A stretch of 49,922 nt of DNA from Paenibacillus sp. Soil787 (GCF_001429545.1 NZ_LMSP01000044.1:410031-459952); one strand, 5' to 3'. Positions 34,754 through 43,171 are shown, counted from the stretch's first letter. A program made the numbers and translations. The notes: generated by a model not told the origin, from the sequence alone.

Positions 34754-34783
34754 TTGGAGCAATATGGTATAATGGGCTTGAAT
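34754..34783 (+). promoter_or_regulatory. Promoter of the cyclase-family gene
   Basis: TTGGAG (34754-34759) and TATAAT (34778-34783) with an 18-base spacer, 25 bases before the start codon. Confidence 0.6.
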
Positions 34784-34807
34784 CGGGAGACAAGGGAGGA
34801 ATATGTG

Positions 34808-35566
34808 ATGAAGCTTATCGACTTAAGTGTGCCGATTAGTCCGCGCATCCGCGAGCCTCTACCGGCGAAGATCGAGTATGCGAACCATGAGGCCGGGGCA
34901 CTGCAAGCGTCGGTGGCACTCGGACTTAAACAGGACGATTTTCCGGAAAGCAAAGCGTGGGCGACGGAAACGGTGACCCTGAACACGCATGCGGGTACTC
35001 ATATCGACGCACCATGGCACTACTGGCCGACTTCGGAAGGGAAGCAGGCAAGAACGATTGACGAACTGCCGCTCGAATGGTTTTATTCCGACGGTGTAGT
35101 GCTCGATTTCAGCACGAAGCCGCCGGGTTACGAGATTACGACAGATGATCTGAAAGCGGAGCTGAAACGGATCGATTATACATTGAAACCGTACGATATT
35201 GTTCTCATCCGGAGCGATGCGGACAAACGGTTGTACCACGAGCATTATGCGTTCCTTCACGCCGGGGTATCTGCCGAGGCTACGCTGTGGCTACTGGATC
35301 AAGGCGTCAAGGTAGTCGGTACTGACGGCTGGGGCTGGGATATCCCGCTTAACCTGCAAGCTGAAGCGTACAAAAAGCAGCCAAGGGAAGGCGTCCTGTG
35401 GGCAGCGCATTATGTCGGCAAGGATCGGGAATATTGTCAGATCGAGAAACTGGCCAATTTGGAGAAAATTCCGAAGCCGTTCGGCTTCAAAGTATGCTGC
35501 TTTCCGATCAAAGTGGAAAAGGCGAGTGCAGGTTGGACACGTCCGGTCGCAATTGTGGAGGAATGA
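34808..35566 (+). CDS. Cyclase-family (KynB-like) hydrolase
   Basis: 252 residues from the ATG at 34808, 7 bases after GGGAGGA; an upstream frame start lies before the promoter. The metal-binding signature NTHAGTHIDAPWHY (HxGTHxDxPxH) is complete. The family includes kynurenine formamidase and isatin hydrolase, both using zinc or manganese to hydrolyse amide bonds or cyclic imides. The exact substrate is not determinable. It is transcribed from its own promoter. Confidence 0.85.
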   Translation: MKLIDLSVPISPRIREPLPAKIEYANHEAGALQASVALGLKQDDFPESKAWATETVTLNTHAGTHIDAPWHYWPTSEGKQARTIDELPLEWFYSDGVVLDFSTKPPGYEITTDDLKAELKRIDYTLKPYDIVLIRSDADKRLYHEHYAFLHAGVSAEATLWLLDQGVKVVGTDGWGWDIPLNLQAEAYKKQPREGVLWAAHYVGKDREYCQIEKLANLEKIPKPFGFKVCCFPIKVEKASAGWTRPVAIVEE

Positions 35567-35604
35567 GACAGAAAAAGTGCTACAGCACGTACCATGTGTA
35601 GTAG

Positions 35605-35780
35605 TGCTTATTTTCAGTTATAACGAATCGGACTATGAAGGTGGGGCAAACAAGGTATCGCTAAGACAAGGGCAGTTAAATTTTAAAGATTTTGGTGCTT
35701 GTGAAGAGCGATGCAAACAATTCGTCAGAGTTGTTACCAATAAAGATATTCGTGACCCCAATTGGAAACCACTGAGTTAA
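35605..35780 (+). pseudogene. Coding-like 3' fragment of unknown family
   Basis: A frame open without a convincing start reads LIFSYNESDYEGGANKVSLR, then FKDFGACEERCKQFVRVVTN and KDIRDPNWKPLS, to TAA at 35780. Composition is protein-like, with a CxxxC pair. It is directly followed by a dispersed repeat copy, as the remnants near 4646 and 5150 are. Confidence 0.35.
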
Positions 35781-35781
35781 T

Positions 35782-35847
35782 GGAGAACGATACTACAGGA
35801 GCTGCATTGAAGCAGCTCTTTTTTTAATTCCATTGAACGGGCAGATT
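35782..35847 (+). repeat. Dispersed hairpin repeat, copy 9
   Basis: GGAGAACGATACTACA as left end, GAGCTGC (35799-35805) pairing with GCAGCTC (35812-35818), a T-run to 35825, and the right end CCATTGAACGGGCAGATTAG (35830-35849 approximately). This is the most complete terminator-like copy. Confidence 0.65.
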
Positions 35848-35972
35848 AGTTGAAATGGAACATTTCTTAGGCCCATGTGAAACTTCAATTCATTACTTTA
35901 CCATTTCATATAGGAAGCTCCTATGGAATGGTTGTTTGAATCCCCGCAGGAATATCGACGTTTATACAAATG

Positions 35973-36002
35973 TTGACATGCAACTAAATTGTTGCATATA
36001 AT
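35973..36002 (+). promoter_or_regulatory. Consensus promoter with ArsR operator, leaderless start
   Basis: TTGACA (35973-35978) and TATAAT (35997-36002) with an 18-base spacer that is itself an inverted repeat, TGCAAC TAAATT GTTGCA (35979-35996). The ATG follows only 6 bases after TATAAT, so transcription would start at or beside the start codon. Confidence 0.75.
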
Positions 36003-36008
36003 AGAGAC

Positions 36009-36329
36009 ATGGATAAACTTTTTAAAGCACTTGCAGATGGAACACGCAGAGAATTACTCGACCTCTTGTTCGCGAATAACGGACAATCCTTGGGAGAACT
36101 CTGTAAACAAATGACGATAACTCGTCAAGCTGTTACAAAGCACCTTCTGCTGCTGGAAGAGGCAAATCTTGTTACTGTCGTTTGGCAAGGCCGTGAAAAG
36201 CTGCACTATCTTAATCCGGTACCTATCGGGGAAATTTATCATCGCTGGATCGGCAAGTTTGAGCATCACCGGGTTGAGGCATTAAACACACTAAAGCAAG
36301 CCTTAGAGGAGGATTCTGAACGTGAATAA
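36009..36329 (+). CDS. ArsR-family regulator
   Basis: 106 residues, starting MDKLFKALADGTRRELLDLL, the typical ArsR N-terminus, so the start is likely right although there is no ribosome binding site. The winged helix-turn-helix is in GQSLGELCKQMTITRQAVTK, with wing WQGREKLHYLNPVP. It belongs to the subgroup that pairs with an AHSA1-like gene immediately downstream; no metal cysteines are present, so it does not look metal-responsive. The spacer palindrome suggests it represses itself and the overlapping SRPBCC gene. Confidence 0.88.
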   Translation: MDKLFKALADGTRRELLDLLFANNGQSLGELCKQMTITRQAVTKHLLLLEEANLVTVVWQGREKLHYLNPVPIGEIYHRWIGKFEHHRVEALNTLKQALEEDSERE

Positions 36330-36765
36330 GACTTCATTCGTTTATGCCACTTACATCGCAACTACACCCGAGAAGCTTTGGGCAGCCCTAACTAACAGTG
36401 AATTCACCAAGCAGTATTTTTTCGGTCGTGAAATCGTTTCAGATTGGCAAGTTGGTTCCAGCTTTAAATTGATGAATAAAGATAAGGTTGACCATCATGG
36501 TGAAGTTCTTGTATGCGAGCCGTATCGGTTACTCACAGTTACTTGGAGCGTTAAAGACGGTGAAGGGGAGAGAATCTCCAAGGTTACTTATGAATTAACA
36601 CCCATGAACGCCACCATAAAATTGACGCTCCGGCACGAGGATTTATTAGAAAAGGATATTCGCAAAGATGAAGGCAAGATGGAAGGATTCAATAACGGCT
36701 GGCCTGCCATTCTCAGTAATTTAAAGAGCCTGCTCGAAACAGGCAAAACCCTGCCAGCCTTTTAA
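36322..36765 (+). CDS. SRPBCC (AHSA1-like) protein paired with ArsR
   Basis: 147 residues from GTG, overlapping the ArsR gene by 8 bases and preceded by GAGGAGG. START-like pattern YIATTPEKLWAALTNSEFTK, FFGREIVSDWQVGSSFKL, VTYELTPMNATIKLTLRHED and GWPAILSNLKSLLETG. The overlap implies translational coupling with the regulator. The ligand is unknown. Confidence 0.87.
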   Translation: MNKTSFVYATYIATTPEKLWAALTNSEFTKQYFFGREIVSDWQVGSSFKLMNKDKVDHHGEVLVCEPYRLLTVTWSVKDGEGERISKVTYELTPMNATIKLTLRHEDLLEKDIRKDEGKMEGFNNGWPAILSNLKSLLETGKTLPAF

Positions 36766-36809
36766 TTTAACATTATTGATTCAATTAGATCTAAGGAGAG
36801 GTGAACAAA

Positions 36810-37247
36810 TTGGAGCCGAATCAAGCGAATTATTCCATTAACCACGCAGGTGCATTTTCCAATTTTAGAAATGTAACGGAAGGAATGCTGAAAGGAAAAA
36901 TTTTCTTGAAAGATTCGTTAAATCTTACGAGTATGGAAGTATCCCTCAATAATCTGCCCCCAAAGGGGGAAGTCCCCTTTTATCACAAACACAAACAAAA
37001 TGAGGAACTCTACATCTTTCTTAAAGGACAAGGTCAATTTCAAGTGGACGGAAACGAATTTGATGTGTTTGAAGGAACTTCAGTTCGAATCGCTCCAGAC
37101 GGAGTGAGAGTGTTACAGAATACGTCTGCTTCGGAAGACCTGTATTTTATCGTTATTCAAGCCAAAGAGAACAGCCTTACCCAATGGGTGGAGACAGACG
37201 GGATAATTCTGGAACAACCTGTCGAATGGGGAAAGAGCGTTGAGTAA
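36810..37247 (+). CDS. Cupin-domain protein
   Basis: 145 residues from TTG at 36810, 6-8 bases after AAGGAGAGGTG; the GTG at 36801 overlaps that site and is less likely. A single cupin: PPKGEVPFYHKHKQNEELYI with motif-1 HxHxxxEE, and FEGTSVRIAPDGVRVLQNTS as motif 2. It probably binds one divalent metal; the reaction is unknown. It follows the ArsR/SRPBCC pair by 45 bases and may share its transcript, ending at a terminator. Confidence 0.8.
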   Translation: MEPNQANYSINHAGAFSNFRNVTEGMLKGKIFLKDSLNLTSMEVSLNNLPPKGEVPFYHKHKQNEELYIFLKGQGQFQVDGNEFDVFEGTSVRIAPDGVRVLQNTSASEDLYFIVIQAKENSLTQWVETDGIILEQPVEWGKSVE

Positions 37248-37274
37248 TTAACGGGGCGAAAAGCACCCGATAAA

Positions 37275-37315
37275 GGCCAGATATTCCTCTCACATGGGAA
37301 TATCTGGCTTATTTA
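37275..37315 (+). terminator. Terminator after the cupin gene
   Basis: GCCAGATATTCC (37276-37287) pairs perfectly with GGAATATCTGGC (37297-37308), followed by TTATTT. Confidence 0.75.
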
Positions 37316-37412
37316 ATTGATAAGGTCTTTTATTTATGGCTGGATTAATACGGACAATAGATCTGTAATATATATGAACTATAGGAGGGGAAAAATGTGA
37401 AATAATCATTCG

Positions 37413-39455
37413 TTGGAGGAGGGGACTATGAACGAAAGATCAATTGGAAAAAGCACGATGAGGAAGGAATCTTGGGAAAAGGTAACCGGAACGGCCAAAT
37501 ATGTGGATGACTTTTCGAAAATTGGCATACTACACGCCAAATTAGCGGTCAGTCCTCACGCCCATGCAAAAATCATATCCATTGATTCGTCGGACGCCTG
37601 GAAAGTTCCAGGTGTGAAGGCAGTCCTTATAGGTAAAGATCATCCAATTCTAACGGGTTCACCTTTAGAAGACCGCCCCCCCATTGCAATTGATAAAGTC
37701 AGATATTATGGTGAACCCGTTGCAATTGTCGTTGCGGAACAAGAATACGCTGCTGAGATGGCAGCACTGCTAATCAGAGTGGAGTATGAACTTTTACCTG
37801 TTCTGCACTCTCCAATGGAGGCCTATCAACAAGGTGCTCCTCTCCTTCATGAGCATCTATCCAATTACAAACGTCACGAAAATGTCTACCCGGAGCCTGG
37901 AACAAATATTGCTAACAGAACTAAAATACGGAAAGGGAATATGGAGGAGGGATGGAAGAAAAGCGATCATATCATTGATGTTCACGTTACCTTACCACAG
38001 TCAGACCATGCAGCTATGGAAACACGACGCTGTACTGCGGAAATTTTACCTGACGGAAAAGTAATTATTTCTTCCGCATCACAATCCCCCTATATCATTC
38101 GAAGAACGATCAGTCAAACTTTTCACATTCCTCTTCAAAAAATTATCGTTCATACACCTTTAGTCGGAGGATCATTTGGTGGAAAAGCAGCCATTCAGTT
38201 GGAATATCTCGCCTATTTGGCTTCCAGTGCTGTTGGAGGAAAAACAGTTAAACTCGTTAATTCCAGAGAACAAGATATGATTTCTTCACCCGTTCATATT
38301 GGACTAGATGCCAGAATTAGACTTGGTTGTACGAACGAAGGGAAACTTATGGCGGCTGAAATACTATTTTTATTCGATAGTGGAGCCTATTCAGATCGGG
38401 GAGCGGTGATGAGTCGAGCGGGAGCCGCCGATTGTACGGGGCCCTATAAGATTAATAATGTTCATTGCGACTCTTTATGCATGTATACAAACCATCCATA
38501 TGCTACGTCATTTCGCGGATTCGGTATTGTTATGTTTAATCCCGACGGAAGTATCAATCTGCTTTGTGGAGCCGTGGAAATCGGTCAAGGCACGAGGACT
38601 GCACTTACTCAAATTTTATCCGAACGGTTAAGCATGGATGATCGGATGATACACATTTCCACGGATGTGAATACCGAAACTGATCCCCAGCTTTGGAAAA
38701 CCGTGGCGAGCAGAAGCACATTTTTGGTTGGCAATGCTGTTCTTGCAGCAGCTGAGGATGCCATCATACAGCTAAAAGATATAGCATCTCAAGTACTAGA
38801 ATGCTCTCCGAACGAGTTGGATGTTGGTAAGGGGAGAGTATACTTCAAAAATGGTTCCGGTACCGGAATAGAAGTTGAGAAAATCGCCAACGGATATAAA
38901 TTCCCTGACGGCCACACGATAGGTGGACAGGTAATCGGACGCGGGAGTAACGCCATGCGAAATTTAACTTTAATGGATCCGGAAACGGGTAAAGGAAACC
39001 CCGGTCCCGAGTGGACGGTAGGTGCGCAAGCGGTTGAAATTGAATTGGATACGAGAGAGTACACATATAAAATCATTAATGCGGCAACTGTCATTGACGC
39101 AGGAAAGGTAATCAATCCAGGATTAGCTCGGGGTCAAATCACCGGCGGTATGAGTATAGGCCTGAGTCTAGCCAGTCGGGAAGTATTAGTTAGTAATGAT
39201 AGTGGGGTCATACTAAACCCGCAACTACGGACATACAAGTTGATTCGTTATGGAGAGCAGCCGAAGTACTTTATTGATTTTGTCGAGACTCCTCATTTAG
39301 AAGCGCCTTATGGATTGCGTGGAATAGGCGAACATGGTGTGATTGGAATGCCTGCCGCGTTGGCGAACAGCTTGTCGACTGCCATCGGTCTAGGACTTAA
39401 TCATTTGCCTTTAACGCCCGAAGTGATCTGGAGGACGATCCATGATTCCTTTTGA
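37413..39455 (+). CDS. Xanthine-dehydrogenase-type molybdenum subunit with internal deletion
   Basis: 680 residues, ATG behind GGAGGGG. It has the aldehyde-oxidase/xanthine-dehydrogenase start (KESWEKVTGTAKYVDDFSKI), the GGSFGGKAA cofactor loop, SFRGFG, VEIGQGTRT and the final RGIGEHGVIGMPAAL with the catalytic glutamate. From SFRGFG (residues 366-371) it passes straight to VMFNPDGSINLLCG. In family members about 95 residues lie between these two blocks, and typical length is about 775. This is an apparent in-frame deletion removing part of the cofactor-domain surface; activity is doubtful. It is the first gene of a three-subunit operon. Confidence 0.87.
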   Translation: MEEGTMNERSIGKSTMRKESWEKVTGTAKYVDDFSKIGILHAKLAVSPHAHAKIISIDSSDAWKVPGVKAVLIGKDHPILTGSPLEDRPPIAIDKVRYYGEPVAIVVAEQEYAAEMAALLIRVEYELLPVLHSPMEAYQQGAPLLHEHLSNYKRHENVYPEPGTNIANRTKIRKGNMEEGWKKSDHIIDVHVTLPQSDHAAMETRRCTAEILPDGKVIISSASQSPYIIRRTISQTFHIPLQKIIVHTPLVGGSFGGKAAIQLEYLAYLASSAVGGKTVKLVNSREQDMISSPVHIGLDARIRLGCTNEGKLMAAEILFLFDSGAYSDRGAVMSRAGAADCTGPYKINNVHCDSLCMYTNHPYATSFRGFGIVMFNPDGSINLLCGAVEIGQGTRTALTQILSERLSMDDRMIHISTDVNTETDPQLWKTVASRSTFLVGNAVLAAAEDAIIQLKDIASQVLECSPNELDVGKGRVYFKNGSGTGIEVEKIANGYKFPDGHTIGGQVIGRGSNAMRNLTLMDPETGKGNPGPEWTVGAQAVEIELDTREYTYKIINAATVIDAGKVINPGLARGQITGGMSIGLSLASREVLVSNDSGVILNPQLRTYKLIRYGEQPKYFIDFVETPHLEAPYGLRGIGEHGVIGMPAALANSLSTAIGLGLNHLPLTPEVIWRTIHDSF

Positions 39456-40275
39456 CTTTGAATATTATAAACCTGCTTCAGTTCAAAAGGCCGTGGAATT
39501 ATTTCAGTACCTGCAAACGCAGGGGAAAAATCCTCTGTATTTTTCCGGTGGAACTGAAATTATTACATTTGCCCGTAGAAATTTCATTCACCCAAGAGCA
39601 GTCGTCGATTTGAAGGCCATTCCAGAGAGCAACGTTACTGAATTACAAAAGGATGGTCTGGTTATCGGATCTAGCGTCTCGTTATCGAGTTTATCCGCAT
39701 CGAATCTGTTCCCGTTATTGAGCGAAGCCGCCAAAGGAGTCGCGGATCAAACAGCTCGGAATAAAATTACGCTCGGAGGGAACATCTGCGGTGAAATACA
39801 TTATCGGGAGGCTGTCCTCCCTTTGTTGTTGGCAGACAGCCGTATGATTATAGCAGGACCAGAAGGGATAAAAGTGACTAATATTCATCATGTTTTCTTG
39901 CAGCGGATGAGATTGGATAGTAATGAATTTCTATTACAAACGATCATAGATCGTGAATATTTAACTTTGCCATGGATTCATTTTAAAAAAAGGCAAATTG
40001 GTAACGTAGGCTATCCTCTTGTTACTGTGGCTGGGTTAAAAAAGGGAAAACAGATTCGTATAGCATTTAGCGGCGTTTGCGCATTTCCTTTTCGATCTAT
40101 TGAAATCGAACAAATAGTAAACAACGCAAGATTGTCCTTAGCAGAAAGAATTGATCAGATAATCCGGAACCTTCCGGCTCCCGTTTTAAATAATACGGAA
40201 GGCTCTGCCGATTATCGAACGTTTGTGCTCAAAAATACGTTGTTCGAAACAGTAAAAAGGTTAGAAGGGAGGTAA
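39442..40275 (+). CDS. FAD-binding subunit of the xanthine-dehydrogenase-type enzyme
   Basis: 277 residues, overlapping the previous gene by 14 bases. FAD-binding molybdopterin-dehydrogenase signature: YFSGGTEIITFARR, then TLGGNICGEIHYREAVLPLL with the FAD-contact GGN. Length is normal for CoxM/XdhB-type subunits. It passes electrons from the iron-sulfur subunit to FAD and then to the acceptor. Confidence 0.88.
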   Translation: MIPFDFEYYKPASVQKAVELFQYLQTQGKNPLYFSGGTEIITFARRNFIHPRAVVDLKAIPESNVTELQKDGLVIGSSVSLSSLSASNLFPLLSEAAKGVADQTARNKITLGGNICGEIHYREAVLPLLLADSRMIIAGPEGIKVTNIHHVFLQRMRLDSNEFLLQTIIDREYLTLPWIHFKKRQIGNVGYPLVTVAGLKKGKQIRIAFSGVCAFPFRSIEIEQIVNNARLSLAERIDQIIRNLPAPVLNNTEGSADYRTFVLKNTLFETVKRLEGR

Positions 40276-40278
40276 AGT

Positions 40279-40779
40279 ATGTCACTTCAGGAAACTGGCG
40301 TATATCCAGTCATATTCCAAATTAACGGAGAAAGAAAGACTATACAGGCACGAGGTGCAGACACTCTGCTGTATGTGCTGCGAGAAGGTCTCGGTTTGAC
40401 GGGGAATAAATCCGGTTGTGACAATGGCGATTGCGGTGCTTGTACCATATTAGTTAACGATCTCCCTATGAAAGCCTGCCTTATACTCGCAGTGGAAGCG
40501 GAAGGGCAGCATATAACAACGATCGAGGGATTAAAAGATTCCCCAGTACAACAGGCCTTTGTTCAAAAACAGGCGTTCCAATGCGGATACTGCACTCCCG
40601 GGTTTATTATGAATTGTCATGGTTTGGCGAAATTGCACCCAGATGCAAACGAGGAAATGGTTCAGTTATGGCTTGAGTCCAACATTTGCAGGTGTACGTC
40701 TTATCTAGAAATATATGAAGTAATGAAAACAATCTTTGCTTTTGAAAGTCGTATTGAACCAAAAACGTTTGGGGATTGA
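40279..40779 (+). CDS. (2Fe-2S) subunit of the xanthine-dehydrogenase-type enzyme
   Basis: 166 residues, ATG behind GGGAGG, 3 bases after the FAD subunit. Plant-type cluster cysteines C47, C52, C55 and C67 (CDNGDCGACTI...C), and a second cluster C102, C105, C137, C139 (CGYC...CRC). This is the complete small subunit, like CoxS/XdhC-type proteins. With the two preceding genes it makes a heterotrimer that oxidises purines or aldehydes; the substrate is not determinable. Confidence 0.92.
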   Translation: MSLQETGVYPVIFQINGERKTIQARGADTLLYVLREGLGLTGNKSGCDNGDCGACTILVNDLPMKACLILAVEAEGQHITTIEGLKDSPVQQAFVQKQAFQCGYCTPGFIMNCHGLAKLHPDANEEMVQLWLESNICRCTSYLEIYEVMKTIFAFESRIEPKTFGD

Positions 40780-40868
40780 AGAGAAAACTTCATCACCTAA
40801 GCAGATGCCTATGTCAAATTCCTTTAAACATACATAATGTGAGTAAACTGGGATAAAGGAGTTAAGAC

Positions 40869-41258
40869 ATGAATAAGGTACCTGTAACAGGTTTTGTATT
40901 TCACTCAAACGACTCATCATCAGATCATTCGCATGGATTGTACATTACTTCTTGGGATGGCAGGCCATACTTGCATCGGCATATGTTTTCAGGCATTACT
41001 TCATTAAATGATGGTCATGTACACGAATACATTGGCATTACGGAGCCAGCTCCGACAGGCGTCCCTCACGTTCATCGTTATCATACAGTTACTTCCTTGA
41101 ATGACGGTCACACTCATATTATTGAAGGAGCAACAGGTCCAGCAATCGATCTTCCCACTGGAGGGCATGTTCATTATTTTGAAGGATTTACAACAGTAAA
41201 TGGCATGCACCCACATACTCATCATTATAAGGGAACCACAGGAAATGAAGTTTGTTAG
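40869..41258 (+). CDS. YmaF-family protein with repeated HxH motifs
   Basis: 129 residues, ATG behind AAAGGAG. Seven HxH motifs are spread along it: HSH, HRH, HVH, HVH, HTH, HVH and HPHTHH, spaced about 15-25 residues apart in a repeating TSLNDGHxH pattern. This matches the YmaF family of unknown function. Such arrays suggest metal binding (zinc, nickel or copper), which is inference. No signal peptide. It follows the dehydrogenase operon by 90 bases and ends before a strong terminator. Confidence 0.8.
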   Translation: MNKVPVTGFVFHSNDSSSDHSHGLYITSWDGRPYLHRHMFSGITSLNDGHVHEYIGITEPAPTGVPHVHRYHTVTSLNDGHTHIIEGATGPAIDLPTGGHVHYFEGFTTVNGMHPHTHHYKGTTGNEVC

Positions 41259-41322
41259 GCGGAGAGGGGCAAACTAAAATGTTCATCTATAGTCGATGAA
41301 TATTCTTGAAGAAAATGTAATT

Positions 41323-41374
41323 AAGAGAACTTTTCTATGTCTAATCGGACATTAGGGAAAGTTCTCTTTTTTTT
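41323..41374 (+). terminator. Terminator after the YmaF gene
   Basis: AGAGAACTTT pairs with AAAGTTCTCT across a 22-base loop that itself contains a small TCTAAT/ATTAGG pairing, then eight T. Confidence 0.75.
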
Positions 41375-41594
41375 AACTTCCTAAGAACAACGGTGTAGCT
41401 CAATATAATTTTATATTGGATTTTGTTATAAATCACGGAGTTATTTGCACCAGGAAGTTTGCATTGTATAATTAGTCCAAGAACCTTCCTTTTAAAAGCC
41501 CAAATGTGAGAGATTGCTGAATGTACTTCTATGTTAAAGCGTCTGATTTGTTCTGGGTCAGTTATGGGAACACCATTAAAAGGAGAGATAGACG

Positions 41595-41987
41595 ATGACA
41601 AGAACAATTTCTAAAGGCCGACTATGGACGGCGAGAGTGATGAGCGGAATAGCCATTTTGTTTATGCTGCTTGACAGTATCATGAAATTATTTAAACCTG
41701 CGTTTGTTGTTGATTCTACCGTATCACTTGGTTATCAGGAACATCATATTTATTTGATGGGCATACTCGGACTTATTTCTACTATTCTTTATGCATTACC
41801 TCGTACTACGATCTTAGGTGCAGTGTTGTTGACCGGTTATTTTGGCGGCGTGATTGCGACACAGGTTCGTATAGATGCCCCACTTTTTTCTTCGATCCTA
41901 TTTCCCGCTTATCTTGCAGTGTTGGTTTGGGGAGGCCTTTGGTTGAGGAATGAGCAAGTGCGCAAATTATTTTCTTTGCAAAAATAA
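41595..41987 (+). CDS. DoxX-family small membrane protein
   Basis: 130 residues, ATG behind AAAAGGAGAGATAG. Four hydrophobic segments, starting ARVMSGIAILFMLLDSIMKL and including LMGILGLISTILYALPRTT and LLTGYFGGVIATQVR. The pattern matches DoxX-like membrane proteins. Function unknown. It is monocistronic, followed by a terminator. Confidence 0.82.
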   Translation: MTRTISKGRLWTARVMSGIAILFMLLDSIMKLFKPAFVVDSTVSLGYQEHHIYLMGILGLISTILYALPRTTILGAVLLTGYFGGVIATQVRIDAPLFSSILFPAYLAVLVWGGLWLRNEQVRKLFSLQK

Positions 41988-42037
41988 ATGAGAGACTTTT
42001 AGTCTAATAATTATTCATCACGTTTCACGCAAAGCCG

Positions 42038-42065
42038 GCAGCGTCCCTCAGGATGCTGCATTTTT
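42038..42065 (+). terminator. Terminator after the DoxX gene
   Basis: GCAGCGTCC (42038-42046) pairs with GGATGCTGC (42051-42059) with one G-U pair, loop CTCA, then ATTTTTATT. Confidence 0.7.
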
Positions 42066-42208
42066 ATTATCTCTGCACAACCTCTACATACTTGAGTTCA
42101 AGAATTCATGGAGAGGGATCCCTTTTTGAAACGCACTTTTGAACCTTTTTAACATACAAGGTCGGGACGGAAAACGGTAGTGCCATAATTGTAAATAGAA
42201 GGAAAATT

Positions 42209-42277
42209 ATGATGGATACCGAAATGAATACATATTACCAAAATCCGGGGGTGTTGTCTGGTGAAAAAATTAATTAA
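42209..42277 (+). CDS. Short upstream ORF overlapping the VOC gene
   Basis: 22 codons, MMDTEMNTYYQNPGVLSGEK then IN, with a good ribosome binding site (AGAAGGAAAATT before ATG). It overlaps the start of the VOC gene in another frame by 17 bases. It could couple translation or be chance. Confidence 0.3.
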   Translation: MMDTEMNTYYQNPGVLSGEKIN

Positions 42278-42659
42278 GAGAATTTCAGCAGTTGAAATTC
42301 CTGTTTCAAATTTAGAAGGCTCAATAAATTGGTATGTTAAGGTATTAGGATTGGAAGTACAGTACAGAGGTTCAAATGATGCCATGTTAACTTTTAATGA
42401 AATAGGTGTACCAGGTATTTTTCTTTGTCAAACGAAGGATATCCAAAGATTGCAATTCGTAAATACTTCTAACGATATAACCCACAGTGTTATAGATTTC
42501 TATACTGCTAATCTGGAAGAATTTCGTAATTATCTAATAGAACAACATGTTGAAGTTGGGAAGCTGAATATGAACCTCGACCACGGGGGATTTGGCTTCA
42601 AAGACCCAGATGGAAATTTATTAAGTGCGTGTAATGCCATTCAAAGAGGACAGGTATAA
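42261..42659 (+). CDS. VOC-superfamily (glyoxalase-like) protein
   Basis: 132 residues from GTG behind GGGGGTG. Two beta-alpha-beta halves with typical VOC wording: RISAVEIPVSNLEGSINWYV, VLGLEVQYRG and GFGFKDPDGNLLSACN. It is probably a metal-dependent isomerase, dioxygenase or binding protein; a resistance role is possible but not supported by a specific motif. Confidence 0.85.
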   Translation: MKKLIKRISAVEIPVSNLEGSINWYVKVLGLEVQYRGSNDAMLTFNEIGVPGIFLCQTKDIQRLQFVNTSNDITHSVIDFYTANLEEFRNYLIEQHVEVGKLNMNLDHGGFGFKDPDGNLLSACNAIQRGQV

Positions 42660-42820
42660 TTTTTTTCTTACTAGAAGAGATTCGGTTCTACAGGCTGCTT
42701 TGAGTTGCGTCACCTGCCGTTCAAAACATATTTCTCACGATGTAGAAATTCATAGATTTGGATCGTCATTATAGTGAAGACATGAAACACCCCATTATGA
42801 ATGTCGAGAGGAGCAATAAC

Positions 42821-43171
42821 ATGAATTACACACTGCTAATGTATGAAACGACGGAGGATTTCGCCAAACGAGCCGATCCGATTCACAAGGAGGCGTATGC
42901 CGCAAGCTGGGCCCATTATGTCACAGCATTGCACGATTCCGGCATTGTTGTAACCAGCGCAGGCCTCCAGTCTCCGGAGACGGCGACCACGCTTAGCCGC
43001 AAAGGCGGCGAATTGCTGGTTCAGGATGGCCCGATTACCGAAACCAAGGAGCAAATCGGCGGTTTGGTCATCATCGACGTACCAGATTTGGACACCGCAT
43101 TGGAATGGGCGGCACGTTGTCCAGGCAGCTCGGTTGAGGTCCGCCCCAACTTGCATCCGATCTCGAAATGA
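42821..43171 (+). CDS. YciI/DGPF-family partner of the ECF sigma factor
   Basis: 116 residues from ATG behind GAGAGGAG; a longer frame starts at 42758 without a site. Motifs NYTLLMYETTEDFAKRADPI, TTLSRKGGELLVQDGPITET and QIGGLVIIDVPDLDTALEWA. The conserved DGPF signature is DGPI here. Members of this family are encoded next to ECF42-type sigma factors, as here, with the stop overlapping the next start. The biochemical role is unknown. Confidence 0.88.
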   Translation: MNYTLLMYETTEDFAKRADPIHKEAYAASWAHYVTALHDSGIVVTSAGLQSPETATTLSRKGGELLVQDGPITETKEQIGGLVIIDVPDLDTALEWAARCPGSSVEVRPNLHPISK

